Shown: positions 1 to 5,035 of the stretch, piece by piece
Position numbering within the stretch: the stretch's first letter is position 1
How the letters are laid out: the number at the start of each line of letters is the position of its first letter
Source of the DNA: an uncultured Verrucomicrobiota bacterium
Lineage (GTDB): Bacteria > Verrucomicrobiota > Verrucomicrobiia > Chthoniobacterales > SZAS-18
NCBI GenBank assembly: GCA_937871685.1
Contig: CALMOL010000160.1
Location: 1-5,035 of the forward strand
DNA length: 5,035 bases
Direction: 5' to 3'
Program-made: the position numbers and the translations under genes
Notes under the pieces: model-generated
The model's input: the letters and a program-made list of their open reading frames with translations, nothing else
What the model was told of the DNA's origin: nothing
Databases searched by the model: none

Positions 1-1
1 G

Positions 2-403
2 CACCCCATCAAATTGCTCGACTCTTACGCGCTCTCCGTCAACGGCACCGCCTTCACCGGCACGCAGCGCCTCACGCTGGCGGTGAACAACACCGGCTCC
101 ACCGTGAACATCGCCGCCCCCGGCGGCGGCACGCTCGCGCTACAGAACGACAACTTCACGATCTTCGTCGGCACCACGAACATCCTCGCGGGCTTTGGCG
201 GGCAGATCGGCATCGCGACGATTAGCAGCGGCAACCCGAACCTCGACCCCACGCAGTTCAAGCTGCGCTTCGCCAGCGAGATCGCCACCATCAGCGTGGA
301 TAACTTCACCATCACCACCTACCCCGTGCCGGAGCCTTCCGCCGTCGCTCTCGCCGCGGTTGGCTTGGTGGCGGCTGTCGGTGCGGTCCGACGCCGGCGC
401 TGA
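2..403 (+). CDS. PEP-CTERM sorting-domain protein, C-terminal part (5' end outside window)
   Basis: The frame is open from the left edge to the TGA at 401-403, giving 133 visible residues. The true start lies upstream; the TTG at 14 is only an internal codon. The visible body is rich in Thr, Ser, Gly and Asn with alternating hydrophobic residues, as in exported beta-rich proteins. It ends with a textbook PEP-CTERM tail encoded at 326-400: VPEPS, then a hydrophobic Ala/Val/Leu/Gly segment, then four arginines. In this family the tail is a sorting signal: the protein is exported, held in the membrane by the hydrophobic helix, and processed by an exosortase at the PEP motif. No exosortase gene lies in the window, so the partner must be elsewhere. 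The function of the body cannot be told from this fragment. Such proteins are numerous in Verrucomicrobiota and usually belong to surface or exopolysaccharide-associated material. Confidence 0.9.
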   Translation, partial: HPIKLLDSYALSVNGTAFTGTQRLTLAVNNTGSTVNIAAPGGGTLALQNDNFTIFVGTTNILAGFGGQIGIATISSGNPNLDPTQFKLRFASEIATISVDNFTITTYPVPEPSAVALAAVGLVAAVGAVRRRR

Positions 404-413
404 CCGCGGTGCG

Positions 414-452
414 GGTCCGCCGACCTTCCTCACCTTGAAGGGTTGGCGGGCT
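414..452 (+). terminator. Stem-loop after the PEP-CTERM gene, probable transcription end
   Basis: The arm at 417-427 (CCGCCGACCTT) pairs with 439-449 (AGGGTTGGCGG): 11 base pairs, two of them G-T wobbles, around an 11-nt loop. It can extend outward by about three more pairs (416-450, 415-451, 414-452). It begins 10-13 nt after the stop codon, where a terminator would be expected. No T-run follows the right arm, so it is not a classical intrinsic terminator. It could instead be a 3'-end stabilising hairpin. Confidence 0.5.
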
Positions 453-535
453 GCACCGGCGCGGGCAATTAAGTTGCGTGTCTAGGCGGGCGGGACTTCG
501 CAATCCCGAACGTCTGTGACAAAAGGGGCAGACCG

Positions 536-924
536 TTGGCTGCCGCTCGCTGGGACCAGGTCAAGGCTGTGCTCGGCTCCGCGCTCGAGTGTGCGCTGAC
601 CGCTCCGAGCAGAGCGCCTTCCTGGCGCGCGCCTGCGCGCACGACACCAGTCTGCGGCGGAAGGTCGAGTCGCTGATTTCGCAGACGACCTCCCCCCTGG
701 AGGCCGGCGCACGCGCCGCGAGTTGGCCGCTGCCTATCTCCAAGTGGGCGACGTGCAGGGCCGGCCAAATCACCCCAACCTCGGCAACGCCCAGGTGCGC
801 TCGCCTCTCTGAATTTAGCAAGGCGCGGACATCGGGGCGCTCGATCGTTCTTCTCCAGGATTCCGAGACTGCCACCGAGGGCGCCCGCGCCCGCGCGGAC
901 CTGAACGCCGCGGAGCCGAGGTGA
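536..924 (+). pseudogene. Relic of a TPR-containing Ser/Thr protein kinase gene (frameshifted, kinase domain deleted)
   Basis: Three frames each carry a piece of one known architecture. From 536, frame 2 reads LAAARWDQVKAVLGSALEC, like the opening helix of large Acidobacteria/Verrucomicrobia Ser/Thr kinases (xxxRWxxVKxLFxxALE). From about 589, frame 1 continues it: DRSEQSAFLARACAHDTSLR, then RKVESLI, matching the next conserved block (AAFLxxACxxDxxLRxEVESLL). From 711, frame 3 reads RELAAAYLQVGDVQGRPNHP then NLGNAQ, the motif opening the C-terminal TPR region of the same kinases. After 811, frame 1 gives EFSKARTSGRSIVLLQDSET and more up to the TGA at 922-924, resembling the following TPR helix pair. 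At least three frame changes are needed (near 590-600, 660-715 and 795-811). The roughly 400 or more residues that should lie between blocks two and three, including the catalytic domain and the membrane segment, are absent. No functional product is expected. Identification rests on motif memory, not a search. Confidence 0.68.
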
Positions 925-931
925 GAGGCCA

Positions 932-2761
932 TCAAGGTAGCCGCAACCGCCAGAACGCGCGGCCGGGAAGCGCCGGCACGGAGGCATCCTCGACCGTCTG
1001 CACGCCCCAGGCATCGGTCACCGGCGACAGCGCGCCGACCGTGCTCCATCCTCCCCCGCCCGGCGCGAGCGACGACGCGCGCTCCAGCGCCGCCGCCGCG
1101 CCGCGCAGAGTGATGATCTCCAGAGTCGCGTTGCCTTGGATCGGATGGATGTCCGCCACGCGCGCCACGCCCGGGCTCTCGCGCAACGCGAGCGCGTTTG
1201 GCTCCTCGCCGGCCGGGAGGTGGAAGGCGAAGAACGACGGCAGCAGCAGCGACCACGCGAACTCGTTGTGCCCCTGGCCGCAGCCGGCGCGGAAGGTCAG
1301 CTCGGTGCCGTGCGCGTAGCCGTCGGCCAGCCACGCGTTGAGGGCGCGCTGGGCATCGTTCCAATACACGTCGGCGTTCGCGCCGGAGGAGGTTTCGGCG
1401 GTGCCGATGGAAAGGAACCAGCGCAGCGCCCGCTTGGGCGCGGCATCGCGGACGCTGGCGTAGTTCGGCGCGGCCCAGAAAGCCGGCGAGAGCACGCCCG
1501 CGCGGCCGAAGGTGTCGGGCCATTCCAGCGCCAGATACGTCGAGACGAGGCCGCCCAGCGAGGAGCCGGCCACGATGGTCTGCGCGGGGTCGGAACCGCC
1601 GGAGGAAAGCGTGCGCGTGCGGTAGTTGGCCCGCACCATGGGCAGCACGTTGGAAAGAAGAAACGCCGCGTATTGGTCGCCCGCGCCGGTTTGGGAGGGG
1701 CTGGTGACGACCACGTCAGTCGGCGGCGTGTATTCGCGGATGCGCTCGTTGCCGTCGTTGTCCACGGAGACAAGGATCGCCTCGCGCATGCGGCCCTGGG
1801 CGGTCTCGTAGGCGGCGATGCGATCGGCGTCCCAGGTGCCGAAGGCGCCGCCGGGAAAATACATGTTCTGGCCGTCGTGGAAGACGACCACCGGGTAGCG
1901 GTGCGCCGCGTTGGCGTCGTAGCCGCGCGGCAGGGACACGCGCACGGTGCGGCCCGCGATGCCGGGAGCGGTGGAGTTGACGAAGCGCGTCTCGATTCTC
2001 GGCGCGCTCACGGCGGCGGGCGGGTCGTAGGAAAACACCTGCCCGTCCTGCACGAGGAGCCACGGGAGGGAGGAGCGGTAGTTGTAGGGCGCCGCGAGAC
2101 CCTGGTAGGGCGCGGGCACGCCGGGCGCGGCGCCCTGCGGCGGGCTGGAAGGCGGCGCGGGGGCGTTGTCGTATTGGTTGAATTGGTTGTGGAAGACCCA
2201 TTCCAGCTCGGCCGCCGGCGTCTCGCCCGGCAGTTCGACGCGGAAGAGCGTCTCGCCCGCCACGCGCCCTGGCCCGGCCGCGCGCATCTCGATGTCGCGG
2301 AAGGTGCCGCCGATCAAGCCGTTGTTTCGATAAACGAGAAAGGCCCTCGTCCACGCGGAGCGGTAGAAGATTGTCTTCCCGCGAAACGGCGCGGACGGCC
2401 CCGCCGGGGCGACGAACGTTTGCACCGCGCTCAGGTCGATCGTGCCCGAGGTATCGCACCAATTCGCGCGCAGGCCGGAGCGGCGGACAAACTTGCATTG
2501 CACCGTCGCATTGGCTTCGAGCGCCACCTGCGCCGTCCACGCGTTCCCGGCGGTGTAAGTGAGCTTCGGCGCGCGGGCGAGATCCCACTGGCCCAGCTCG
2601 GGCGCGTCGCCGGTGACGAACACCTCGTTGCCAAAGCCCATGTCCGCCGTGACCGAGAAGACGACCGGGCGCGGCAGCGCCGTTTCCGCGCGCAAGCCGC
2701 CCGTCAGCAGCAGACCAAGCGCGAGCCGCCAAAGCGACCGGCACCAAGGGGGAAACGACAC
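932..2761 (-). CDS. Secreted alpha/beta-hydrolase (esterase D-like) with CBM20 and CBM25-like starch-binding modules
   Basis: The product is 609 residues if started at the GTG at 2759-2761. Residues 1-25 form a signal peptide: Arg at 8 and 12, a Leu/Ala/Gly core, and a cleavage site near LRA|ETA. Residues 32-120 resemble CBM20 (VVFSVTADMGFGNEVFVTGD, LGQWD, then W75 and CKF). Residues 129-230 resemble CBM25 (TIFYRSAW, VYRNNG, LEWVFHNQFNQYDN, PYNYR). Residues 255-520 form an esterase D-type hydrolase (PF00756-like): HDGQN at 295-299, nucleophile elbow GSSLGG with Ser401, and probable catalytic His498 in GQGHNEFAW. The last 70 or so residues (GNATLEIITLRG, then LERASSL, GRAFWRLRLP) resemble the beta-rich C-terminal domain common in verrucomicrobial exported enzymes. 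The protein should act outside the cytoplasm, hydrolysing ester bonds while bound to alpha-glucan; the true ester is unknown. No Shine-Dalgarno is visible and the start lies in repetitive sequence, so the start is uncertain. GTG at 2768-2770 is the alternative; later starts lose the signal peptide. Confidence 0.87.
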   Translation of the reverse strand: MSFPPWCRSLWRLALGLLLTGGLRAETALPRPVVFSVTADMGFGNEVFVTGDAPELGQWDLARAPKLTYTAGNAWTAQVALEANATVQCKFVRRSGLRANWCDTSGTIDLSAVQTFVAPAGPSAPFRGKTIFYRSAWTRAFLVYRNNGLIGGTFRDIEMRAAGPGRVAGETLFRVELPGETPAAELEWVFHNQFNQYDNAPAPPSSPPQGAAPGVPAPYQGLAAPYNYRSSLPWLLVQDGQVFSYDPPAAVSAPRIETRFVNSTAPGIAGRTVRVSLPRGYDANAAHRYPVVVFHDGQNMYFPGGAFGTWDADRIAAYETAQGRMREAILVSVDNDGNERIREYTPPTDVVVTSPSQTGAGDQYAAFLLSNVLPMVRANYRTRTLSSGGSDPAQTIVAGSSLGGLVSTYLALEWPDTFGRAGVLSPAFWAAPNYASVRDAAPKRALRWFLSIGTAETSSGANADVYWNDAQRALNAWLADGYAHGTELTFRAGCGQGHNEFAWSLLLPSFFAFHLPAGEEPNALALRESPGVARVADIHPIQGNATLEIITLRGAAAALERASSLAPGGGGWSTVGALSPVTDAWGVQTVEDASVPALPGRAFWRLRLP

Positions 2762-2852
2762 GAAGAACACGAAGACGCCACGAAGAGCACGAAGACGAAG
2801 GAGGGACAACCCTCCTGCGCGCTCCCACTGCGATCTCCGTGCCTCTGTGGCA
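2753..2852. repeat. Intergenic repeat-like element: CACGAAGAN units, hairpin, and GATCTCCGTGCCTCTGTGG module
   Basis: Four copies of the 9-mer CACGAAGA(A/C/G) lie at 2759-2767, 2768-2776, 2779-2787 and 2788-2796, with a 2-nt GC insertion between copies two and three. They are followed by a hairpin (2799-2816) and then a second module at 2832-2852 (GATCTCCGTGCCTCTGTGGC). On the minus strand the first part reads CTTCGTGTTCTTCGTG. Sequences of both kinds recur between genes in Verrucomicrobiota and other environmental genomes and often cause false proteins with HEEHE or FVFFVSF strings, as seen here. Recognition as a dispersed family is from memory. Only the tandem units and hairpin are shown directly, since one window holds one copy. 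The left edge enters the predicted esterase start codon. Confidence 0.6.
2799..2816. other. Perfect 7-bp hairpin with ACAA loop between divergent genes
   Basis: AGGAGGG at 2799-2805 pairs exactly with CCCTCCT at 2810-2816 around the 4-nt loop ACAA. After one mismatch two further pairs can form (2797-2818 and 2796-2819). It sits between the two modules of the repeat-like element. On either strand it would lie in the 5' untranslated or promoter-proximal region of one of the divergent genes. It has no T-run and is more likely part of the repeat than a terminator. Confidence 0.5.
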
Positions 2853-2905
2853 GCCTCTCCGAAGTCCGTTGATTTGTCACCGGTGCGGTGGCTTTTTCCG
2901 CCCCC

Positions 2906-3904
2906 ATGAAAGCCCTTGTCCTCCACGGAAAGAACGAAGCGTTCCGCCACGAAGAAGTCGCCGACCCCACGCCCGGCGCGGGCGAGGCCGTGGTGAGCGT
3001 GCGCGCCGCCGCGCTCAACCACCGCGACCTTTGGATCCAAAAGGGCCAGTATGCCGGCCTCAAGTTCCCGATCATCCTCGGCTCGGACGGCTGCGGCGTG
3101 GTCGAGGAGGTCGGCCCCGGCGGCGACACCGCGCTCGCCGGCCAGGAGGTCATCATCAACCCCGGCCTCGGCTGGGGCGACAGCCCCGCCGCGCAGGACG
3201 CCAAGTTTTCCATCCTCGGCCTCCCGGAAAACGGCACGCTCGCCGAGAAGGTGAAGGCACCGGCCGACCACCTCGCGCCCAAGCCCGCCCACCTTTCCGC
3301 CGAACAGGCCGCCGCGCTGCCGCTGGCCGGACTCACGGCGTGGCGCGCCCTGATGTCGCGCGCGGGGCTGAAGCCGGGCGAGAAGGTGCTCGTCACCGGC
3401 ATCGGCGGCGGCGTGGCGCTCTTCGCGCTCCAGTTCGCCGTCGGCCACGGCTGCCCGGCGTGGGTCACGTCCTCCTCCGACGAGAAGCTGCGCCGCGCCC
3501 TCACCCTCGGCGCGCGCGGGAGCGCGAACTACCAGGGCGAAAAGTGGATCGCCGAGCTGAAGGACCTGAGCGGCGGCGGCTTCGACGTGATCGTGGACTC
3601 GGCCGGCGGCGACGGGTTCCCGAAGCTGGTGGACCTCGCCGCGCCGGGCGGCCGGATCGTGTTCTTCGGCGCCACGCTGGGCAACCCGCCCGGGATCGAC
3701 CTGCGCAAGATGTTTTGGAAGCAGATCAGCCTGCTCGGCTCCACGATGGGCTCGCCGGGCGAGTTTGCGGCGATGACCAAGTTCGTCGGCGAGAAGAAGA
3801 TCGTGCCCGTGGTGAGCCACACGTTCGCGCTGGAGAAGGGCAACGACGCCTTCGCCGAGATGGACCGCGGCGGGCAGTTCGGGAAGATCGTGGTGAAGCC
3901 GTGA
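2906..3904 (+). CDS. Zinc-free MDR-family oxidoreductase (quinone oxidoreductase/zinc-binding dehydrogenase-like)
   Basis: The product is 332 residues, a normal length for medium-chain dehydrogenase/reductases. The ATG at 2906 gives the usual family opening (MKALVLHGKNE). A GTG at 2888 in the same frame would only add six non-conserved residues. The GroES-like domain comes first (ALNHRDLW at 36-43, LGSDGCGVVEEVG at 58-70). A Rossmann domain follows with TGIGGGVA at 164-171, the NAD(P)-binding glycine motif, and DVIVDSAGGDG further on. The catalytic-zinc cysteine position is occupied by the NHRD stretch, and the four-cysteine structural-zinc lobe is replaced by a Cys-free loop (residues 87-104). 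It is therefore expected to be a zinc-independent NAD(P)H reductase acting in the cytosol on quinones, enones or similar carbonyls; the substrate is not deducible. No clear Shine-Dalgarno precedes it. Its stop overlaps the next gene's start by 1 nt, so it leads an operon. Confidence 0.93.
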   Translation: MKALVLHGKNEAFRHEEVADPTPGAGEAVVSVRAAALNHRDLWIQKGQYAGLKFPIILGSDGCGVVEEVGPGGDTALAGQEVIINPGLGWGDSPAAQDAKFSILGLPENGTLAEKVKAPADHLAPKPAHLSAEQAAALPLAGLTAWRALMSRAGLKPGEKVLVTGIGGGVALFALQFAVGHGCPAWVTSSSDEKLRRALTLGARGSANYQGEKWIAELKDLSGGGFDVIVDSAGGDGFPKLVDLAAPGGRIVFFGATLGNPPGIDLRKMFWKQISLLGSTMGSPGEFAAMTKFVGEKKIVPVVSHTFALEKGNDAFAEMDRGGQFGKIVVKP

Positions 3905-4461
3905 TGCGGAACCTGGGCGTGCGCCGAGCGATCCAGTTGCTCTGCGGAATCGCGGTGCTGGCGTTGGCCGCCTGCGCGTCCTTTCGGTCGGCCCCAAACG
4001 GCCCGACCCCCGCGTGGTCCATCCACCTGCCTGGAAGCTGGAAGGTGAAGCTGGATGGGGGAGCGGACGCCAGGGAAGGCGTCGTGACGGTTCATCCGGA
4101 CGGCTCGGGTGGATTTCTCGCGAGGGCCAAGGGCGACAAGGAAAAGCTCGCGATGCGCCTGCGCCTCGTGCGGGTGGCGGGCCGCGACTACTTGATCTGC
4201 GCGTCGGAGAATCCGACCGCGGACGAGAGGGGCTACAGCCTGTTTCGGGTCACCTGGATGCCGGACACGAAGTCCGTTTCCTTCGAATGGGTTGCCACCG
4301 AGCCGCTGAAGGCCGCGGTTTCCGCGGGGGCGATCCAAGCGAGGATCTCCGGCTTCGATGAAATCCTGGTCCTGGAGCCGGCCGCGGGCGTGGAGCGTCT
4401 GCTGAGGGAAGGGAAAATCGAGTTTGTCCCGTTTGGGACCGCCACCCGCACTTCCCCGTGA
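3904..4461 (+). CDS. Small predicted lipoprotein of unknown function
   Basis: The product is 185 residues. The ATG shares one base with the upstream stop (TGATG at 3902-3906), which favours translational coupling and fixes the start. Residues 1-24 are a lipoprotein signal: Arg at 2, 7 and 8, a hydrophobic stretch, and the lipobox LAAC with Cys24 as the lipidation site. The mature part opens with LPGSWKVKLDGG and alternates short strand-like segments (VVTVHPDG, YLICAS, YSLFRVTW, SVSFEW), suggesting a small beta-rich or lipocalin-like fold. It ends with a block (GVERLLREGKIEFVPFG, 162-178) resembling the tail of small uncharacterised lipoproteins of Planctomycetes and Verrucomicrobia. That resemblance is from memory and does not give a function. 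I do not recognise a named family. The protein is presumably anchored in the outer or inner membrane facing the periplasm. It overlaps the next gene by 4 nt. Confidence 0.85.
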   Translation: MRNLGVRRAIQLLCGIAVLALAACASFRSAPNGPTPAWSIHLPGSWKVKLDGGADAREGVVTVHPDGSGGFLARAKGDKEKLAMRLRLVRVAGRDYLICASENPTADERGYSLFRVTWMPDTKSVSFEWVATEPLKAAVSAGAIQARISGFDEILVLEPAAGVERLLREGKIEFVPFGTATRTSP

Positions 4462-5035
4462 AGATCGTCCTCCACTCCGCCATCCTCGCCGTCCTCCTCT
4501 CCCTCTCCGCCTGCGCCACCGGCGGGGCCTACGTCGCGCCGGGCTCCTCCTCGGGCGTGGCGCTCACCGGGCCGCGCGCGGAGGTCGAGCGCGTCACGGC
4601 CCGGCAGGTCACGCTCGCGCGCGCGCGGTTCTCCACCGGCGAGATCGACGGCCGCAACGCCGTGCTCACCCAGCGCGCCGCCGCGCGCTGGGTCGCCGCG
4701 CATCCCGGCCAGGCCGACGTGCCGCCGGCCGCGGACGCCTTCACCACCTACACGGTGCGCCCGGAGGACATGAAGTTCGTCGGCCCGCTGCCCGCCGCGA
4801 AGGAAGACCAGGCCAAGCTGCCCTTCCTCACCTACGAGCGCTCGCTGGAAATGGTGGCCGAGAAGTTCCGCGCCTCGCCCGAGCTGATCGCCTTCCTCAA
4901 CGGCCTCCCGACGAGCGCCGAGGTGAAGCCCGGCGACCGCCTGCGCGTGCCGAACGTCCCGCCGCTGCGGATCGAGTCCGGCATCGTGGTCAGCAATGCC
5001 GGGATTGCGCGGGATCAGCTGCTGCTGCGGATGAA
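4458..5035 (+). CDS. Lipoprotein with PG-binding-like and LysM-like regions, probable L,D-transpeptidase (3' end outside window)
   Basis: The frame opens at GTG 4458-4460, overlapping the previous stop in GTGA, and stays open to the window edge (192 codons plus 2 nt). Residues 1-19 form a lipoprotein signal (MKIVLHSAILAVLLSLSAC, lipobox LSAC, Cys19). Residues 45-83 (VTLARARFSTGEIDGRNAVL and following) look like a decayed PG_binding_1 repeat, whose usual form is LxxLLxxxGFxPGxIDGxxG. Residues 96-165 run from FTTYTVRPED through LTYERSLEMVAEKFRASPEL, IAFLNG and VKPGDRLRVPNV, a LysM-like segment. This order is familiar from verrucomicrobial L,D-transpeptidases (YkuD family), which crosslink peptidoglycan in the periplasm. 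The catalytic domain with its HxxG and SHGCxR motifs would lie downstream and cannot be seen, so enzymatic identity is inferred. No Shine-Dalgarno is visible, so initiation probably depends on coupling to the upstream gene. Confidence 0.75.
   Translation, partial: MKIVLHSAILAVLLSLSACATGGAYVAPGSSSGVALTGPRAEVERVTARQVTLARARFSTGEIDGRNAVLTQRAAARWVAAHPGQADVPPAADAFTTYTVRPEDMKFVGPLPAAKEDQAKLPFLTYERSLEMVAEKFRASPELIAFLNGLPTSAEVKPGDRLRVPNVPPLRIESGIVVSNAGIARDQLLLRM

Noticed and set aside
491..508. Small inverted repeat CGGGA...TCCCG upstream of the kinase relic
   Set aside because: Only 5 bp with an 8-nt loop; this is expected by chance in GC-rich DNA.
891..913. CCGCG...CGCGG inverted repeat as a terminator for the minus-strand esterase
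   Set aside because: A 5-bp stem with a 13-nt loop and no T-run; too weak to call.
589..924. A possible intact 111-residue gene starting at GTG 589
   Set aside because: Its first part and last part match kinase blocks, but the middle (about 700-800) reads as nonsense in this frame while frame 3 holds the ELAAAYLQVGDVQG motif. It is better explained as part of the pseudogene.
2759..2796. CACGAAGAN tandem units as a CRISPR array or iteron origin
   Set aside because: Units are 9 nt, directly adjacent without spacers and only four in number. There is no cas or replication gene nearby.
1136..2872. 578-codon plus-strand open frame opposite the esterase
   Set aside because: Composition is Arg/Gly/Ala/Val-rich without domains, and it is antisense to the esterase with its GSSLGG and GHNE motifs. 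Its tail (HEEHEDATKSTKTKEG) is the translated repeat, a known source of false proteins.
2869..2905. Promoter for the oxidoreductase operon (TTGATT as -35)
   Set aside because: No acceptable -10 box at the right spacing and no ribosome site before ATG 2906, so a promoter cannot be placed with confidence.
2839..3903. Plus-strand open frame running into the lipoprotein gene from far upstream
   Set aside because: It overlaps the oxidoreductase gene in another frame and is Arg/Pro-rich. The lipoprotein signal peptide and lipobox clearly begin at ATG 3904.
2762..3997. Long minus-strand open frame continuing upstream of the esterase, opposite the oxidoreductase gene
   Set aside because: The extension is Arg/Ala/Gly-rich low-complexity protein with no recognisable domain, antisense to a well-supported MDR gene. 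A good signal peptide begins only at 2761. High GC lowers stop frequency in this frame.

Overview
The window is GC-rich and looks like chromosomal DNA of a Verrucomicrobiota bacterium, plausibly from the Opitutales/Opitutaceae. That placement is inferred from several traits seen together: a PEP-CTERM surface-protein tail, the remains of a large Ser/Thr kinase with a TPR tail, a secreted esterase with a C-terminal beta-rich domain common in verrucomicrobial exported proteins, an L,D-transpeptidase-type lipoprotein, poor Shine-Dalgarno sequences, and a dispersed-looking intergenic repeat. No phage, IS element, CRISPR array, tRNA or rRNA is visible.

Layout. Positions 1-403 (+) hold the C-terminal end of a PEP-CTERM exported protein, followed by a strong stem-loop at 414-452. 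Positions 536-924 (+) hold a decayed Ser/Thr protein kinase gene: recognisable N-terminal and TPR-region pieces remain in different reading frames, and the whole kinase domain is missing. Positions 932-2761 (-) encode a secreted multidomain alpha/beta-hydrolase esterase with an N-terminal CBM20 starch-binding module and a CBM25-like second module. Positions 2753-2852 carry an intergenic repeat-like element (four CACGAAGAN units, a hairpin and a second module) that reaches into the esterase start. Positions 2906-5035 (+) are a tight operon: a zinc-free MDR oxidoreductase, a small predicted lipoprotein, and the N-terminal 192 codons of a LysM/PG-binding lipoprotein that is probably an L,D-transpeptidase. 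These three genes overlap by 1 and 4 nt.

How the genes work together. The esterase is most simply an exported enzyme acting on acylated or ester-bearing alpha-glucan or associated material, held to its substrate by the starch-binding modules. The divergent operon combines a cytosolic NAD(P)H-type oxidoreductase with two envelope lipoproteins. The overlaps argue for coupled translation, but a shared pathway is not evident. No complete new defence or mobile system was found. The most notable items are the esterase architecture, the kinase relic and the repeat placed at the divergent start region.
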